NCBI GenBank assembly: GCA_035258565.1
Contig: DATFXF010000083.1
Span: 1 to 10,452, forward strand
DNA length: 10,452 bases
Origin: DATFXF01 sp035258565
GTDB taxonomy: Bacteria > Acidobacteriota > Terriglobia > Acidiferrales > UBA7541
Direction of reading: 5' to 3'
A program made the position numbers and the translations under genes. Below, piece by piece: positions 1 to 5,806 of the stretch (the stretch's first letter is position 1; every line of letters begins with the position of its first letter). Under the pieces are notes generated by a model that searched no databases, was not told the DNA's origin, and saw nothing but the letters and a program-made list of their open reading frames with translations.

Positions 1-2
1 CC

Positions 3-221
3 GCCTCATCGACCAGGGGTAGTCTGTTCTTTTTCGGCATCGACGCGCTGCCCTCGAGCGCACCGGATTGGCTTTTCGCATTCCGCTCCCGGAATCTTCG
101 CCGCCTATGCCTGAACCTCTTGGGCGAGAAGCAGTTGTACGCGCAGATGAATAACGCACCGAGGATAGGGGAATCCGTGCCTTCGCGCCGGTCCACGAAG
201 CATAGTGACCGTGCAGATTAA
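3..221 (+). CDS. possible 3' end of an unidentified gene (partial)
   Basis: The plus-strand frame beginning at base 3 stays open from the window edge to a TAA at 219–221, giving about 72 residues of a protein that would start outside the window. By eye, third codon positions are mostly G or C, as expected for a real gene in this genome. The peptide has a hydrophobic, Phe/Leu-rich first half (SLFFFGIDALP, DWLFAF) and a polar tail. I do not recognise a family. It would converge on treT, whose stop lies at 372. Against it, the antisense frames over the same bases are also open and G+C-rich at third positions, so the reading is weak. Confidence 0.25.
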   Translation, partial: ASSTRGSLFFFGIDALPSSAPDWLFAFRSRNLRRLCLNLLGEKQLYAQMNNAPRIGESVPSRRSTKHSDRAD

Positions 222-371
222 GGTGAGATTCATCGAGGATGGTCTGGAGTGGGTGGTTTCGCGTGCTCCCCGTTCGCTGCCTCCAACCGCGCAATGATTC
301 CCACTCTTCGCAGGATCTAGGTGGTCAGAAGCACAGAGAAGCAGTGCGAGCCGGGCGCGACCCAGGAGGGC
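222..371. other. intergenic stretch downstream of treT
   Basis: With the doubtful partial gene at 3–221, this makes a 371-base stretch without a confident gene. I see no clear terminator after the treT stop at 372 on the minus strand. One minus-strand frame over about 190–290 has a short resemblance to the GHY region of group II intron reverse transcriptases, treated under findings. Confidence 0.4.
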
Positions 372-1610
372 TTAGCGTCTCTGCTCCAGGATGAGAAACA
401 GCAGGAGGTACCGCTTCACATTGCGGGTAATGAGAAAGTTCTCCTTCACATGTTCGTGGCCATACTCTCCGAGCTGGCGCGCGACTGCGCGATTCGCGAG
501 CAGGAAGCGAGCCTGGTAGGCGCAACCTTCCACGGAGTGCACGAGCATCCCGGTCAGCTTGTGGATCACCTGCGAAGGAATGCCCCCCACCGCCGATGCC
601 ACGACCGGTTTTTTCTTCCACAGGGCTTCGCTGACGGTAAGACCAAAACCCTCGCGCAGCGATTTTTGGATGATGATGGTGGAGCCGCGCTGCAATGCGT
701 TGATCTCCAGATGACTCCAGGGAGGCAGGTCCAAAACGTGGATGTCCTGATCGCCCCTCGCCGCTTCTTGGACGTCTTGAAGAACGGCCTGCCCCTCGGG
801 ATCGTCGGTTGCACTCCCGCCAGCCAGAACCAGTTGACAATCGGTGTGCTTTCGAACGATCCGATAAGCTTGAATGACGCCCAAAGGATCCTTAAGCCGA
901 TCGAAGCGCGAAATCTGCGTCAAGATCGGACGGCCCGGGTCAATTCCGAAGCGTTCCAACACGCTGCCCACGAACTCCGGTTCCAGGTCGCGGTTCTTGT
1001 CCGCTAGAGGATCGATGGTCGGAAAGAAAAGATACTGCGGGATTGGCAGCCCGTGGGTAAATGCCGGCGAAGAAAACAGCGCGGCGTCGTACCGCTCAAC
1101 GAACGGCCGGAGGAAGCCCCAGACCTGCGGATTCGGATGCGACAGGTCGATGTGGCAGCGCCACACCCAACGGCCGTGGGTGGCGTCCCTCGCCTCCACT
1201 AGGGCAACAGGCTGGGGGTCGTGAATGATGATGAAATCCTCGTCAAACTCCATTCGTTTGCGGTTTTCTTCATTCGTGGCCAAGAAATCGTGGAACCATT
1301 CCGGTGGCCCGTCAAAGGGCGCACCGTGTAAGGCATTGTGGAACGCCTTGGTCACTGTGAAGAACCTTTCCCCTCCCGTGATTACATCCCAGCGCGTGGG
1401 AAGGTCCAGTTCCTTCAGGAGCGGCACCAGGCGATTGAGGATCTCAGCGACCCCGCCTCCGACCGCAGTGGAATTCACCATCTTGAGCCGCTTCCCGGCG
1501 AGGCGGGAGGCCAGTGCGTGCAATTCGTCAATCTCCTGCTCCCCCACGACAGTCGCGTAGTCATCGAGCGGCGGCATGCGGACTGTCGTGGCGGTCGGCG
1601 TGGTATTCAT
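372..1610 (-). CDS. treT: trehalose synthase-type glycosyltransferase (TreT-like, GT4)
   Basis: TreT enzymes make trehalose in the cytoplasm by transferring glucose from a nucleotide sugar to free glucose. The 412-residue product has the expected length and the GT-B layout. An N-terminal VNSTAVGGGVAEIL segment (about 45–58) matches the acceptor-side glycine-rich loop of TreT. HDPQPV and RCHIDLSHPNPQVW follow at about 130 and 151. SRFDRLKDP (about 234) opens the donor domain, and EGFGLTVSE carries the two glutamates of the EX7E motif (E320, E328). I chose the ATG at 1610 because it overlaps the TGA of the upstream gene as ATGA, which suggests translational coupling. An in-frame ATG at 1622 would add four residues but has no ribosome-binding site. 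A trehalose-phosphorylase-like activity in the same GT4 group is the main alternative. Regulation is probably shared with the DUF5752-like gene. Confidence 0.85.
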   Translation of the reverse strand: MNTTPTATTVRMPPLDDYATVVGEQEIDELHALASRLAGKRLKMVNSTAVGGGVAEILNRLVPLLKELDLPTRWDVITGGERFFTVTKAFHNALHGAPFDGPPEWFHDFLATNEENRKRMEFDEDFIIIHDPQPVALVEARDATHGRWVWRCHIDLSHPNPQVWGFLRPFVERYDAALFSSPAFTHGLPIPQYLFFPTIDPLADKNRDLEPEFVGSVLERFGIDPGRPILTQISRFDRLKDPLGVIQAYRIVRKHTDCQLVLAGGSATDDPEGQAVLQDVQEAARGDQDIHVLDLPPWSHLEINALQRGSTIIIQKSLREGFGLTVSEALWKKKPVVASAVGGIPSQVIHKLTGMLVHSVEGCAYQARFLLANRAVARQLGEYGHEHVKENFLITRNVKRYLLLFLILEQRR

Positions 1611-2257
1611 TGCCCGATCCATGAATGAAGAACGTTCACGATCTCTTCGCGGATCTCCTCCAGCGTGTTTTGATAGAAGTCGATCCGGTTCAGACGGGAG
1701 GCGAGTTCCGGAAGTTCGAGACTGTGCTCGATCCAGTAGGAGAAATCATTGGTGTCGAGCCGGAGACGCAGGCGAGAGTTGATGAAATGGTGGTGCAGCG
1801 TCTGCAGGCTCATGTGTCGAATGCCCTCAGCCAGTTCAGCAAGATTGACTGCCCGCTTCAGCAACAGCACGGAGACCTCTCTCGCCTCGCAGAAGTGAAA
1901 GGGTTCGAAGGCCGGTCGCTCCGCTGACGCCGGGTTCGCGTCGATGTGTTTTTCCACGGTTTCCACCAAAGCTTTCCGGAGCTCTTCGAGAGAAAGGAAA
2001 TCGTGCAGGTCCAATACTGCCAGGCGCTCGGCGAGTGCTGCCTCGTTGCAGGCGGCCATGATCCATTGCGCGAAATCGCTCGAAAATGTAGCATAATGAT
2101 GGGATTCGAGGCTCTGGAAGGTGTGATAAAAAATGGACGTTGCCGGGCAGGTTCGCATGCCTCTCGCCATTTCCGCTAATGTCTTGGCGCGCTCAAAGCA
2201 AATGCGAACCAAGTAGGAAGCAGCCACAAATTGGAACGGCTGTTTCGCTTGCCTCAT
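1607..2257 (-). CDS. DUF5752-like protein with two internal repeats
   Basis: The 216-residue protein has no known reaction. It resembles the DUF5752 family, which I recall being found beside trehalose-related glycosyltransferases. It consists of two related halves, about 8–105 and 117–213. Each begins with an aromatic-rich segment, followed by A-x-x-LAE(M/L)A-x-G(M/I)R. Then come a His/Phe-rich stretch (FYHTF versus LHHHF), a DF-x-x-WI motif and a final LA-x-RL…L-E-E-(L/I)R helix. No signal peptide or membrane segment is visible, so it is probably cytoplasmic. The ATG at 2257 is preferred because GGAG lies 8 bases upstream (2266–2269). The longer frame, to a TTG at 2320, has no such site. Its TGA overlaps the treT ATG, so the two are probably made together. 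It may be a partner or regulator of TreT, which is inference. Confidence 0.65.
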   Translation of the reverse strand: MRQAKQPFQFVAASYLVRICFERAKTLAEMARGMRTCPATSIFYHTFQSLESHHYATFSSDFAQWIMAACNEAALAERLAVLDLHDFLSLEELRKALVETVEKHIDANPASAERPAFEPFHFCEAREVSVLLLKRAVNLAELAEGIRHMSLQTLHHHFINSRLRLRLDTNDFSYWIEHSLELPELASRLNRIDFYQNTLEEIREEIVNVLHSWIGQ

Positions 2258-2265
2258 TGGGTTGT

Positions 2266-2269
2266 CTCC
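2266..2269 (-). promoter_or_regulatory. ribosome-binding site deciding the DUF5752-like start
   Basis: GGAG on the minus strand lies 8 bases ahead of the ATG at 2257. It favours this start over the in-frame TTG at 2320. Confidence 0.55.
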
Positions 2270-2531
2270 GTCCTTCGTCCCTCGCGCTAGAAATTGCCTG
2301 ACTTCAGGGGAAGAATGCAAGAGATATCATGCTGGGGTTTGCAACTGCCTCCCCAGAACGAGGTGCTGGGCCCTTACGGCGTTGCTGGAGGGCTTTCCTA
2401 CCGGCACCAGGAAATCCCGCCGGCTCCTCAGGGGCAGCCTCAATAACGTCCACAGCGCAAACGTTGGAAGACCCAGGTCGCGAATCCAACTGAGTCGGCC
2501 CGATCAGCGGGGAATCAGCAGAGAATTTGAC

Positions 2532-2547
2532 TAGTACGGACGTACTA
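2532..2547. promoter_or_regulatory. 16-bp inverted repeat, candidate operator
   Basis: TAGTACG and CGTACTA form perfect 7-bp arms around a 2-base centre (GA). The size and symmetry fit a dimeric transcription factor site. It overlaps the TTGACT at 2527–2532 and lies about 90 bases upstream of the PilZ start. The protein that would bind is unknown. Confidence 0.45.
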
Positions 2548-2581
2548 TGCCGGTCCTTGGAGAATAAGCCCTTTGCTCTAT

Positions 2582-2593
2582 TGAGCCGGCTCA
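2582..2593. promoter_or_regulatory. 12-bp perfect palindrome upstream of the PilZ gene
   Basis: TGAGCCGGCTCA is fully self-complementary and lies 43 bases before the TTG start. It is centred 48 bases from the palindrome at 2532–2547, so the two could form a paired site. It is short and G+C-rich, so chance is possible. Confidence 0.3.
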
Positions 2594-2622
2594 GGCCCTT
2601 CCTTATCCTAGCAACGTCATAG

Positions 2623-2629
2623 AGGAGGT
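2623..2629 (+). promoter_or_regulatory. perfect Shine-Dalgarno ahead of a TTG start
   Basis: AGGAGGT lies 6 bases before the TTG at 2636. No ATG or GTG is available at this position, so this site decides the PilZ start. Confidence 0.8.
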
Positions 2630-2635
2630 CCGCAC

Positions 2636-2974
2636 TTGTCCGGTACCGAGCGCCGTGCTGTACAACGTTTCCAGATCAAGCTACCGCTGACAGTTCGGTG
2701 GACCAGCGGGGCCGCCGTTGGTGAGGCCTCAACTGAATCAAGAGACGTCAGCTCGCGTGGCCTGTATTTCTTTCTGCCCAAGGAAGTCAAGTACGGGGCG
2801 CCGGTGGAAATTCTCCTGACACTTCCGCATGAGATTACCATGGCCGGGCCCGTGAAGGTGCGGTGCCTGGGACGGATTCAGCGCACCGACACTTCTGAAG
2901 CGGTCGACAAGGTCGGAATCGTGGCCGCAATCGAAAGGTATGAGTTCTTGCGCGGCGACGAACACGCCGCATAA
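2636..2974 (+). CDS. PilZ-domain protein (c-di-GMP receptor)
   Basis: PilZ domains bind cyclic di-GMP and pass the signal to motility, adhesion or exopolysaccharide machinery. The 112-residue protein is essentially one PilZ domain and has no membrane segment. Both binding motifs are present: RxxxR (R7 and R11 in RRAVQRF) and DxSxxG (D37, S39, G42 in DVSSRG). The beta-barrel continues to an LPHEI turn and a final GIVAAIERYEF strand and helix. The start is a TTG behind a perfect Shine-Dalgarno. The gene stands alone, with two palindromes upstream and a strong hairpin 40 bases downstream. Its partner protein cannot be inferred from the neighbours. The intact motifs suggest that it still binds c-di-GMP. 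Confidence 0.85.
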   Translation: MSGTERRAVQRFQIKLPLTVRWTSGAAVGEASTESRDVSSRGLYFFLPKEVKYGAPVEILLTLPHEITMAGPVKVRCLGRIQRTDTSEAVDKVGIVAAIERYEFLRGDEHAA

Positions 2975-3014
2975 AAGAGTTCTTGCCCACGACCTGCGGA
3001 GGTGGGCAGGAAAC

Positions 3015-3057
3015 CCGGGGCGCTCTGGCCCCTCAGCGGAGCGCCCCGGTCGCTTTT
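3015..3057 (+). terminator. strong hairpin terminator between convergent genes
   Basis: An 11-bp perfect stem (3015–3025 with 3039–3049) encloses a 13-base loop. It is followed by TCGCTTTT, a short T-run. It lies between the PilZ stop (2974) and the permease stop on the other strand (3070). It may serve both convergent transcripts, although the minus-strand T-run is poor. Confidence 0.65.
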
Positions 3058-3069
3058 GGGGAACCTCCG

Positions 3070-4443
3070 TCACTCGTAGCGCAGTGCCTGTACCGGGTCG
3101 AGCCGCGCAGCGCGAGCGGCAGGGTAGATGCCCGCCAGGAGGCTCACAAGCACCGCGAAGCCGACCGCTCCCAGTACCAGCCACCACGGCACCCACCAGA
3201 TGTTTTCCGAGGGCAGGCCCTGCCGCCGCAGATAAATGTTCGTGCCGAGGTTGATTAGGCGCCCGATCGTCCAGCCCATGGCAACTCCCAGCGCCCCGCC
3301 GACCAGGCCCATGGCCCCGGCTTCAGCAAAAAACAGTTGACGCACGTCGCCGTCGGCTGCGCCCAGCGCCTTCAGGATGCCGATTTCGCGTCGGCGCTCG
3401 AGAATGGCCATCACCAGGGTATTGATGATGCTGAGTGAGGCGACGGCCAGCGCCAGGCTCCCAAAGATCCCAAGGAACAGATCGAGAATGGCAAAAAGGC
3501 GGTGCAGGTTGCGCGTCATATCGAGCAGCGAAAAAGTCATAAAACCCATGTGCTTGACGGCGTCTTCGACAGCCGCCACTTGCTTGGGGTTGTCCACGCG
3601 CACGACGAGGGTTGAGTAATTCACCACCGCGCCAGCCGAGGGCGAACGCATAATGTTGCGCAAGTCGGTCATCTGCACGACACGCAGACGCTCGGCAAGT
3701 GGCAGCGGAATGAAGACTCGGCCGCGATTAAAACCCGCCGGCCCGGCTCCGGGATCGGTCTCGACAATGCCCACAATGCGCAGGCTCCTCTGACGCCGCA
3801 CGACTGCGAAGCCAAGGCCGAAGTCTGCGGCGAACTCGCCGCTATCGGTCCCGGCGGCCGAACCCTTCGCCGGCTCAAGTGGTTCCCTTTCAGCGTAGCG
3901 CAGCAGGAGCTGGTCGCCCAAGAGCGCGGCCGGCTGGCTAATCAGCTCGCGGGCGAAATCCATCTGCAAAATGGCCTGGTCCGCCTCCGGCCCGGAGAAG
4001 AAAGTCCCCTGCATGCCTTCGAAGGCATCGCTCAAGCGTGCAGAGGCCGGCACCGCCACCACCGTGGTGAGGTGTTTGCGGCCAGCGTACTCAACCTCGG
4101 TGAGGAAGCGAATCTCCGGATAGACTTCGGCCACGTTGGCCAGTCGCTTGATTTGCTGGCGTGCTGTGTCGTCGAGCAGACGACTCTCTCTGTCACCGGG
4201 GTCCGCCTGCGGAGTGGGGCGCCCGAGAGCGCGAAGGTTCTGATAAGAGGTCACAAAAATCTTGTCGAACAGGCCCGAGTGCGTCAGGCGTTTATTAACC
4301 AGTTCCTGCAATCCTGCGCCAAGCGAGAGCATGGCGACCAGCGAAGCCACACCCACCGCGATGCCGAGCGTCGTCAATGCATTGCGCAGAAGCGCTTCGC
4401 GCAGGTTCCGCCCCGCAAGTTCGGCGAGATCGCGGGACCTCAT
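3070..4443 (-). CDS. MacB/FtsX-type ABC transporter permease
   Basis: This is an inner-membrane subunit of a type VII (MacB/LolCDE-like) ABC transporter, which moves lipoproteins, peptides or drugs on the periplasmic side and does not pass them through the membrane. The 457-residue protein has one N-terminal membrane helix (about 22–45), then a large periplasmic MacB-like domain (about 50–310). Three more helices follow at about 318–342, 372–395 and 418–440. The FtsX-type cytoplasmic loop ILERRREIGILKALGA (about 347–362) and the tail PAARAARLDPVQALRYE are hallmarks of the family. The ATG at 4443 overlaps the stop of the ATPase gene as ATGA. No membrane-fusion protein or outer-membrane channel is in the window, so a LolCE-like or stand-alone exporter is as likely as a tripartite pump. 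The substrate is unknown. Confidence 0.88.
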   Translation of the reverse strand: MRSRDLAELAGRNLREALLRNALTTLGIAVGVASLVAMLSLGAGLQELVNKRLTHSGLFDKIFVTSYQNLRALGRPTPQADPGDRESRLLDDTARQQIKRLANVAEVYPEIRFLTEVEYAGRKHLTTVVAVPASARLSDAFEGMQGTFFSGPEADQAILQMDFARELISQPAALLGDQLLLRYAEREPLEPAKGSAAGTDSGEFAADFGLGFAVVRRQRSLRIVGIVETDPGAGPAGFNRGRVFIPLPLAERLRVVQMTDLRNIMRSPSAGAVVNYSTLVVRVDNPKQVAAVEDAVKHMGFMTFSLLDMTRNLHRLFAILDLFLGIFGSLALAVASLSIINTLVMAILERRREIGILKALGAADGDVRQLFFAEAGAMGLVGGALGVAMGWTIGRLINLGTNIYLRRQGLPSENIWWVPWWLVLGAVGFAVLVSLLAGIYPAARAARLDPVQALRYE

Positions 4444-5138
4444 CGTGCGTCCTCCGCCAGCCGGCCGTCCACAAGAGTAACAATGCGATGCGCGAAACGG
4501 GCCGCGAGCGCGTGCTCGTGCGTTACCATCACGATCGTCATCCGCAGCGAGTGGTTGATTTCGCGCAGAAGCCCGAGAATCTCCTCTCCTGTGCGGCTAT
4601 CGAGGTTGCCCGTCGGCTCATCGGCGAGCAGGATCTTCGGCTGGTTTACCAGCGCCCGGGCCAACGCTGCCCGCTGCTGCTCGCCCCCGGATAGCTCGCC
4701 CGGTCGATGCCGGAGCCGCGCGCCCAGGTGCACGCGTTCAAGGGCATCACACACGCGGCTCGCGCGCTTGCTGCGCTCGACTTCGGCCAGGCGCAGTGGC
4801 AGCTCGACGTTTTCCTCTAACGTCATCCGCGGCAGCAGGTTGAAGGCCTGAAAGACCATCCCCACGGTCTGACAACGATGCCTCGCCAATTCCTCGGAAT
4901 CCATCTGTGCGAGGTCTCGGCCATTGGCGAAAATGGTACCGGATGTCGGCCGGTCGAGCCCCGCCATCAAGTTGAGCAGCGTGGACTTTCCGGAGCCCGA
5001 GCTACCCAGCAGCGCGAGAAATTCTCCGGCGTGGACCTCAAGTGTCACCTCGTCCACAGCGCGGATCAACGCCGTGCCCATCGCGTAATGTCGCGAGACC
5101 CTTTGGGAGCGAATAGCGGCGCCGTCACTGACAGGCAT
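4440..5138 (-). CDS. MacB/LolD-type ABC transporter ATP-binding protein
   Basis: This cytoplasmic ATPase powers the MacB/FtsX-type permease encoded directly downstream. The 232-residue product has the usual LolD length and every nucleotide-binding motif: Walker A GSSGSGKST (45–53), Q-loop Q97, signature LSGGEQQR (149–156), Walker B ILLADEPT with D173 and E174, and H-loop H207. The frame extends to a TTG at 5228, but the ATG at 5138 gives the standard family length and drops a Pro- and Ser-rich N-terminus. No strong Shine-Dalgarno is seen for either start. Its TGA overlaps the permease ATG by ATGA. LolD, MacB and antimicrobial-peptide exporters share these motifs, so the substrate is not identified. 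Confidence 0.9.
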   Translation of the reverse strand: MPVSDGAAIRSQRVSRHYAMGTALIRAVDEVTLEVHAGEFLALLGSSGSGKSTLLNLMAGLDRPTSGTIFANGRDLAQMDSEELARHRCQTVGMVFQAFNLLPRMTLEENVELPLRLAEVERSKRASRVCDALERVHLGARLRHRPGELSGGEQQRAALARALVNQPKILLADEPTGNLDSRTGEEILGLLREINHSLRMTIVMVTHEHALAARFAHRIVTLVDGRLAEDAR

Positions 5139-5228
5139 GGATTGGCTCACTATGTTACTACGCGCGGGGAGGCCGGAACGTTGCGCTCCAATTCGAAAGC
5201 CCTCAGGGGACGGAGGGGGAGAGACCAA

Positions 5229-5390
5229 TCAGTTCGCGAAGGGGAGCGTGGATGGCTTTGGACCCAGGGGGCCCGCAAACTTGTCGGTGCGAAAGTCGTT
5301 TTCACTCCGGAAAAGGCGCGCCGGCCAGACGACATAGCAGGGTGATCTGCCCGATATGCGTCAGCGCGTCCCCAGTTCATGGCAGTCAAT
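5229..5390 (-). pseudogene. C-terminal remnant of a DinB-like protein gene
   Basis: The minus-strand frame ending in TGA at 5302–5304 reads DALTHIGQITLLCRLAGAP (from base 5370). This resembles the conserved C-terminal helix of DinB-superfamily proteins. Dropping one C near 5308 lets the next frame continue with FRSENDFRTD to a TGA at 5229–5231, as the family does after this helix. Upstream, CHEL (about 5375–5384) lies in yet another frame, at the place where HE usually precedes this segment. At least two frame breaks, and no recognisable N-terminal part upstream, argue for decay. Intact DinB-like proteins are four-helix bundles of about 150–170 residues, often metal-dependent thiol transferases. 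It lies directly upstream of the ABC ATPase on the same strand. Confidence 0.55.
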
Positions 5391-5506
5391 CGCAAGACGA
5401 ATCCCTGGACTAATGGGATTTTGGATTGTCTCTCAGCGGCGACCTCGGGTTCGGTACAATACGGCCGGTCGAGACAGGGCATAAGGGCGGTGATGAAGGC
5501 GTGCCC

Positions 5507-5632
5507 ATGCCGCAATTTTTGGTTCCAGTTCGCAGCGATTTGGCGAAGCCAGTACAGTTGATCACGGCTTGTCTCCAACTGGAAGTTTTGGGCTGCCCTT
5601 TAGAGTTCCACTTTGAAGAGGTTAATAGCTGA
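5507..5632 (+). CDS. small ORF of 41 residues before a terminator
   Basis: An ATG at 5507 with GAAGG seven bases upstream (5495–5499) opens a 41-codon frame ending in TGA at 5630–5632, inside the loop of a rho-independent terminator. A TACAAT at 5455–5460 could be a -10 box, but no good -35 is visible. I do not recognise the peptide (MPQFLVPVRSDLAKPVQLIT at its start), and codon bias is neutral. It could equally be a small RNA or a leader peptide for the transporter further downstream. Confidence 0.25.
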   Translation: MPQFLVPVRSDLAKPVQLITACLQLEVLGCPLEFHFEEVNS

Positions 5633-5642
5633 CCTCTTTTTT
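5616..5642 (+). terminator. rho-independent terminator
   Basis: AAGAGGT (5616–5622) pairs with ACCTCTT (5632–5638) around a 9-base loop and runs into TTTTTT at 5637–5642. It faces rightward, about 165 bases before the Ni/Co transporter start. It therefore ends a short transcript or attenuates transcription into that gene. Confidence 0.65.
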
Positions 5643-5659
5643 GGATTTCTGCATGCAGG

Positions 5660-5735
5660 GCCATTTGCAAACAACGACATTCGAGCCTTGCTGCCAGTCC
5701 TTAAGGCTTCTGGCAAGACAGGAGCGGCAAATGGC
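5660..5735 (+). promoter_or_regulatory. foldable leader or operator ahead of the Ni/Co transporter
   Basis: GCCATTTGC (5660–5668) and GCAAATGGC (5727–5735) are perfect 9-bp inverted arms. Between them lie TGCCAG (5692–5697) and CTGGCA (5710–5715), which form an inner hairpin, and AGCCTT/AAGGCT (5684–5689, 5703–5708), which competes with it. The element ends 71 bases before the ATG at 5807. It could be a structured RNA leader or a protein-binding site. It does not match the cobalamin riboswitch or a NikR operator as I know them. Confidence 0.35.
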
Positions 5736-5806
5736 TGATTCCCTGGAATTCCTCGCGGCACGGCTGGCGGTTTTAACGCCCGGCAGCGGCCATTTGAGCA
5801 CAAGCC

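Larger units (their letters stand above)
2258..2635. other. divergent intergenic region between the treT unit and the PilZ gene
   Basis: This 378-base spacer separates divergent genes, so it must hold promoters for both directions unless one is transcribed from further away. I see no convincing gene in it. It contains two perfect palindromes (2532–2547 and 2582–2593), both closer to the PilZ gene. A weaker 6-bp hairpin is formed by TTTCCT at 2394–2399 and AGGAAA at 2409–2414. A TTGACT at 2527–2532 resembles a -35 box but has no good -10 at the proper spacing. Confidence 0.6.
5139..5806. other. gene-poor region between the ABC unit and the Ni/Co transporter
   Basis: No intact gene longer than about 45 codons is credible here. 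The region holds the DinB-like remnant (5229–5390), a short plus-strand ORF with a terminator (5507–5642) and a foldable stretch ahead of the transporter (5660–5735). Long open frames on the minus strand (5150–5578 and 5410–5670) have Pro/Arg/Ser-rich products without family features and look like non-coding shadows. Confidence 0.6.

Noticed and set aside
325..1007. Long open frames on both strands over the treT 3' half (321–1007 plus, 325–840 minus)
   Set aside because: They are shadows of treT, which has complete family motifs. Their products have no domain and no ribosome-binding sites.
2262..2534. 90-codon plus-strand frame in the spacer upstream of the PilZ gene
   Set aside because: There is no ribosome-binding site, the composition is Arg/Ser/Cys-rich, and it runs over the upstream region of the minus-strand unit.
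2738..3258. Open frames across the PilZ gene and the permease 3' end
   Set aside because: They cross the terminator hairpin and overlap two well-supported genes. The products are Arg/Pro/Gly-rich without motifs.
4072..4851. 259-codon plus-strand frame antisense to the ABC genes
   Set aside because: It lies wholly opposite the permease and ATPase, which carry all expected motifs. The product is Ser/Arg-rich and has no family features.
5400..5420. AATCCC/GGGATT hairpin as a second terminator
   Set aside because: The 6-bp stem is weak and has no real T-run, and no gene ends there.
5410..5670. Minus-strand frames upstream of the DinB-like remnant as a possible intact small gene
   Set aside because: The products are Ser/Pro/Arg-rich and show no DinB-like N-terminal features. 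They also cross the terminator at 5616–5642.
5640..5806. Cobalamin riboswitch or NikR operator ahead of the Ni/Co transporter
   Set aside because: I found neither the conserved cobalamin-riboswitch box nor the GTATGA-type NikR half-sites. Only an unnamed nested inverted repeat is supported.
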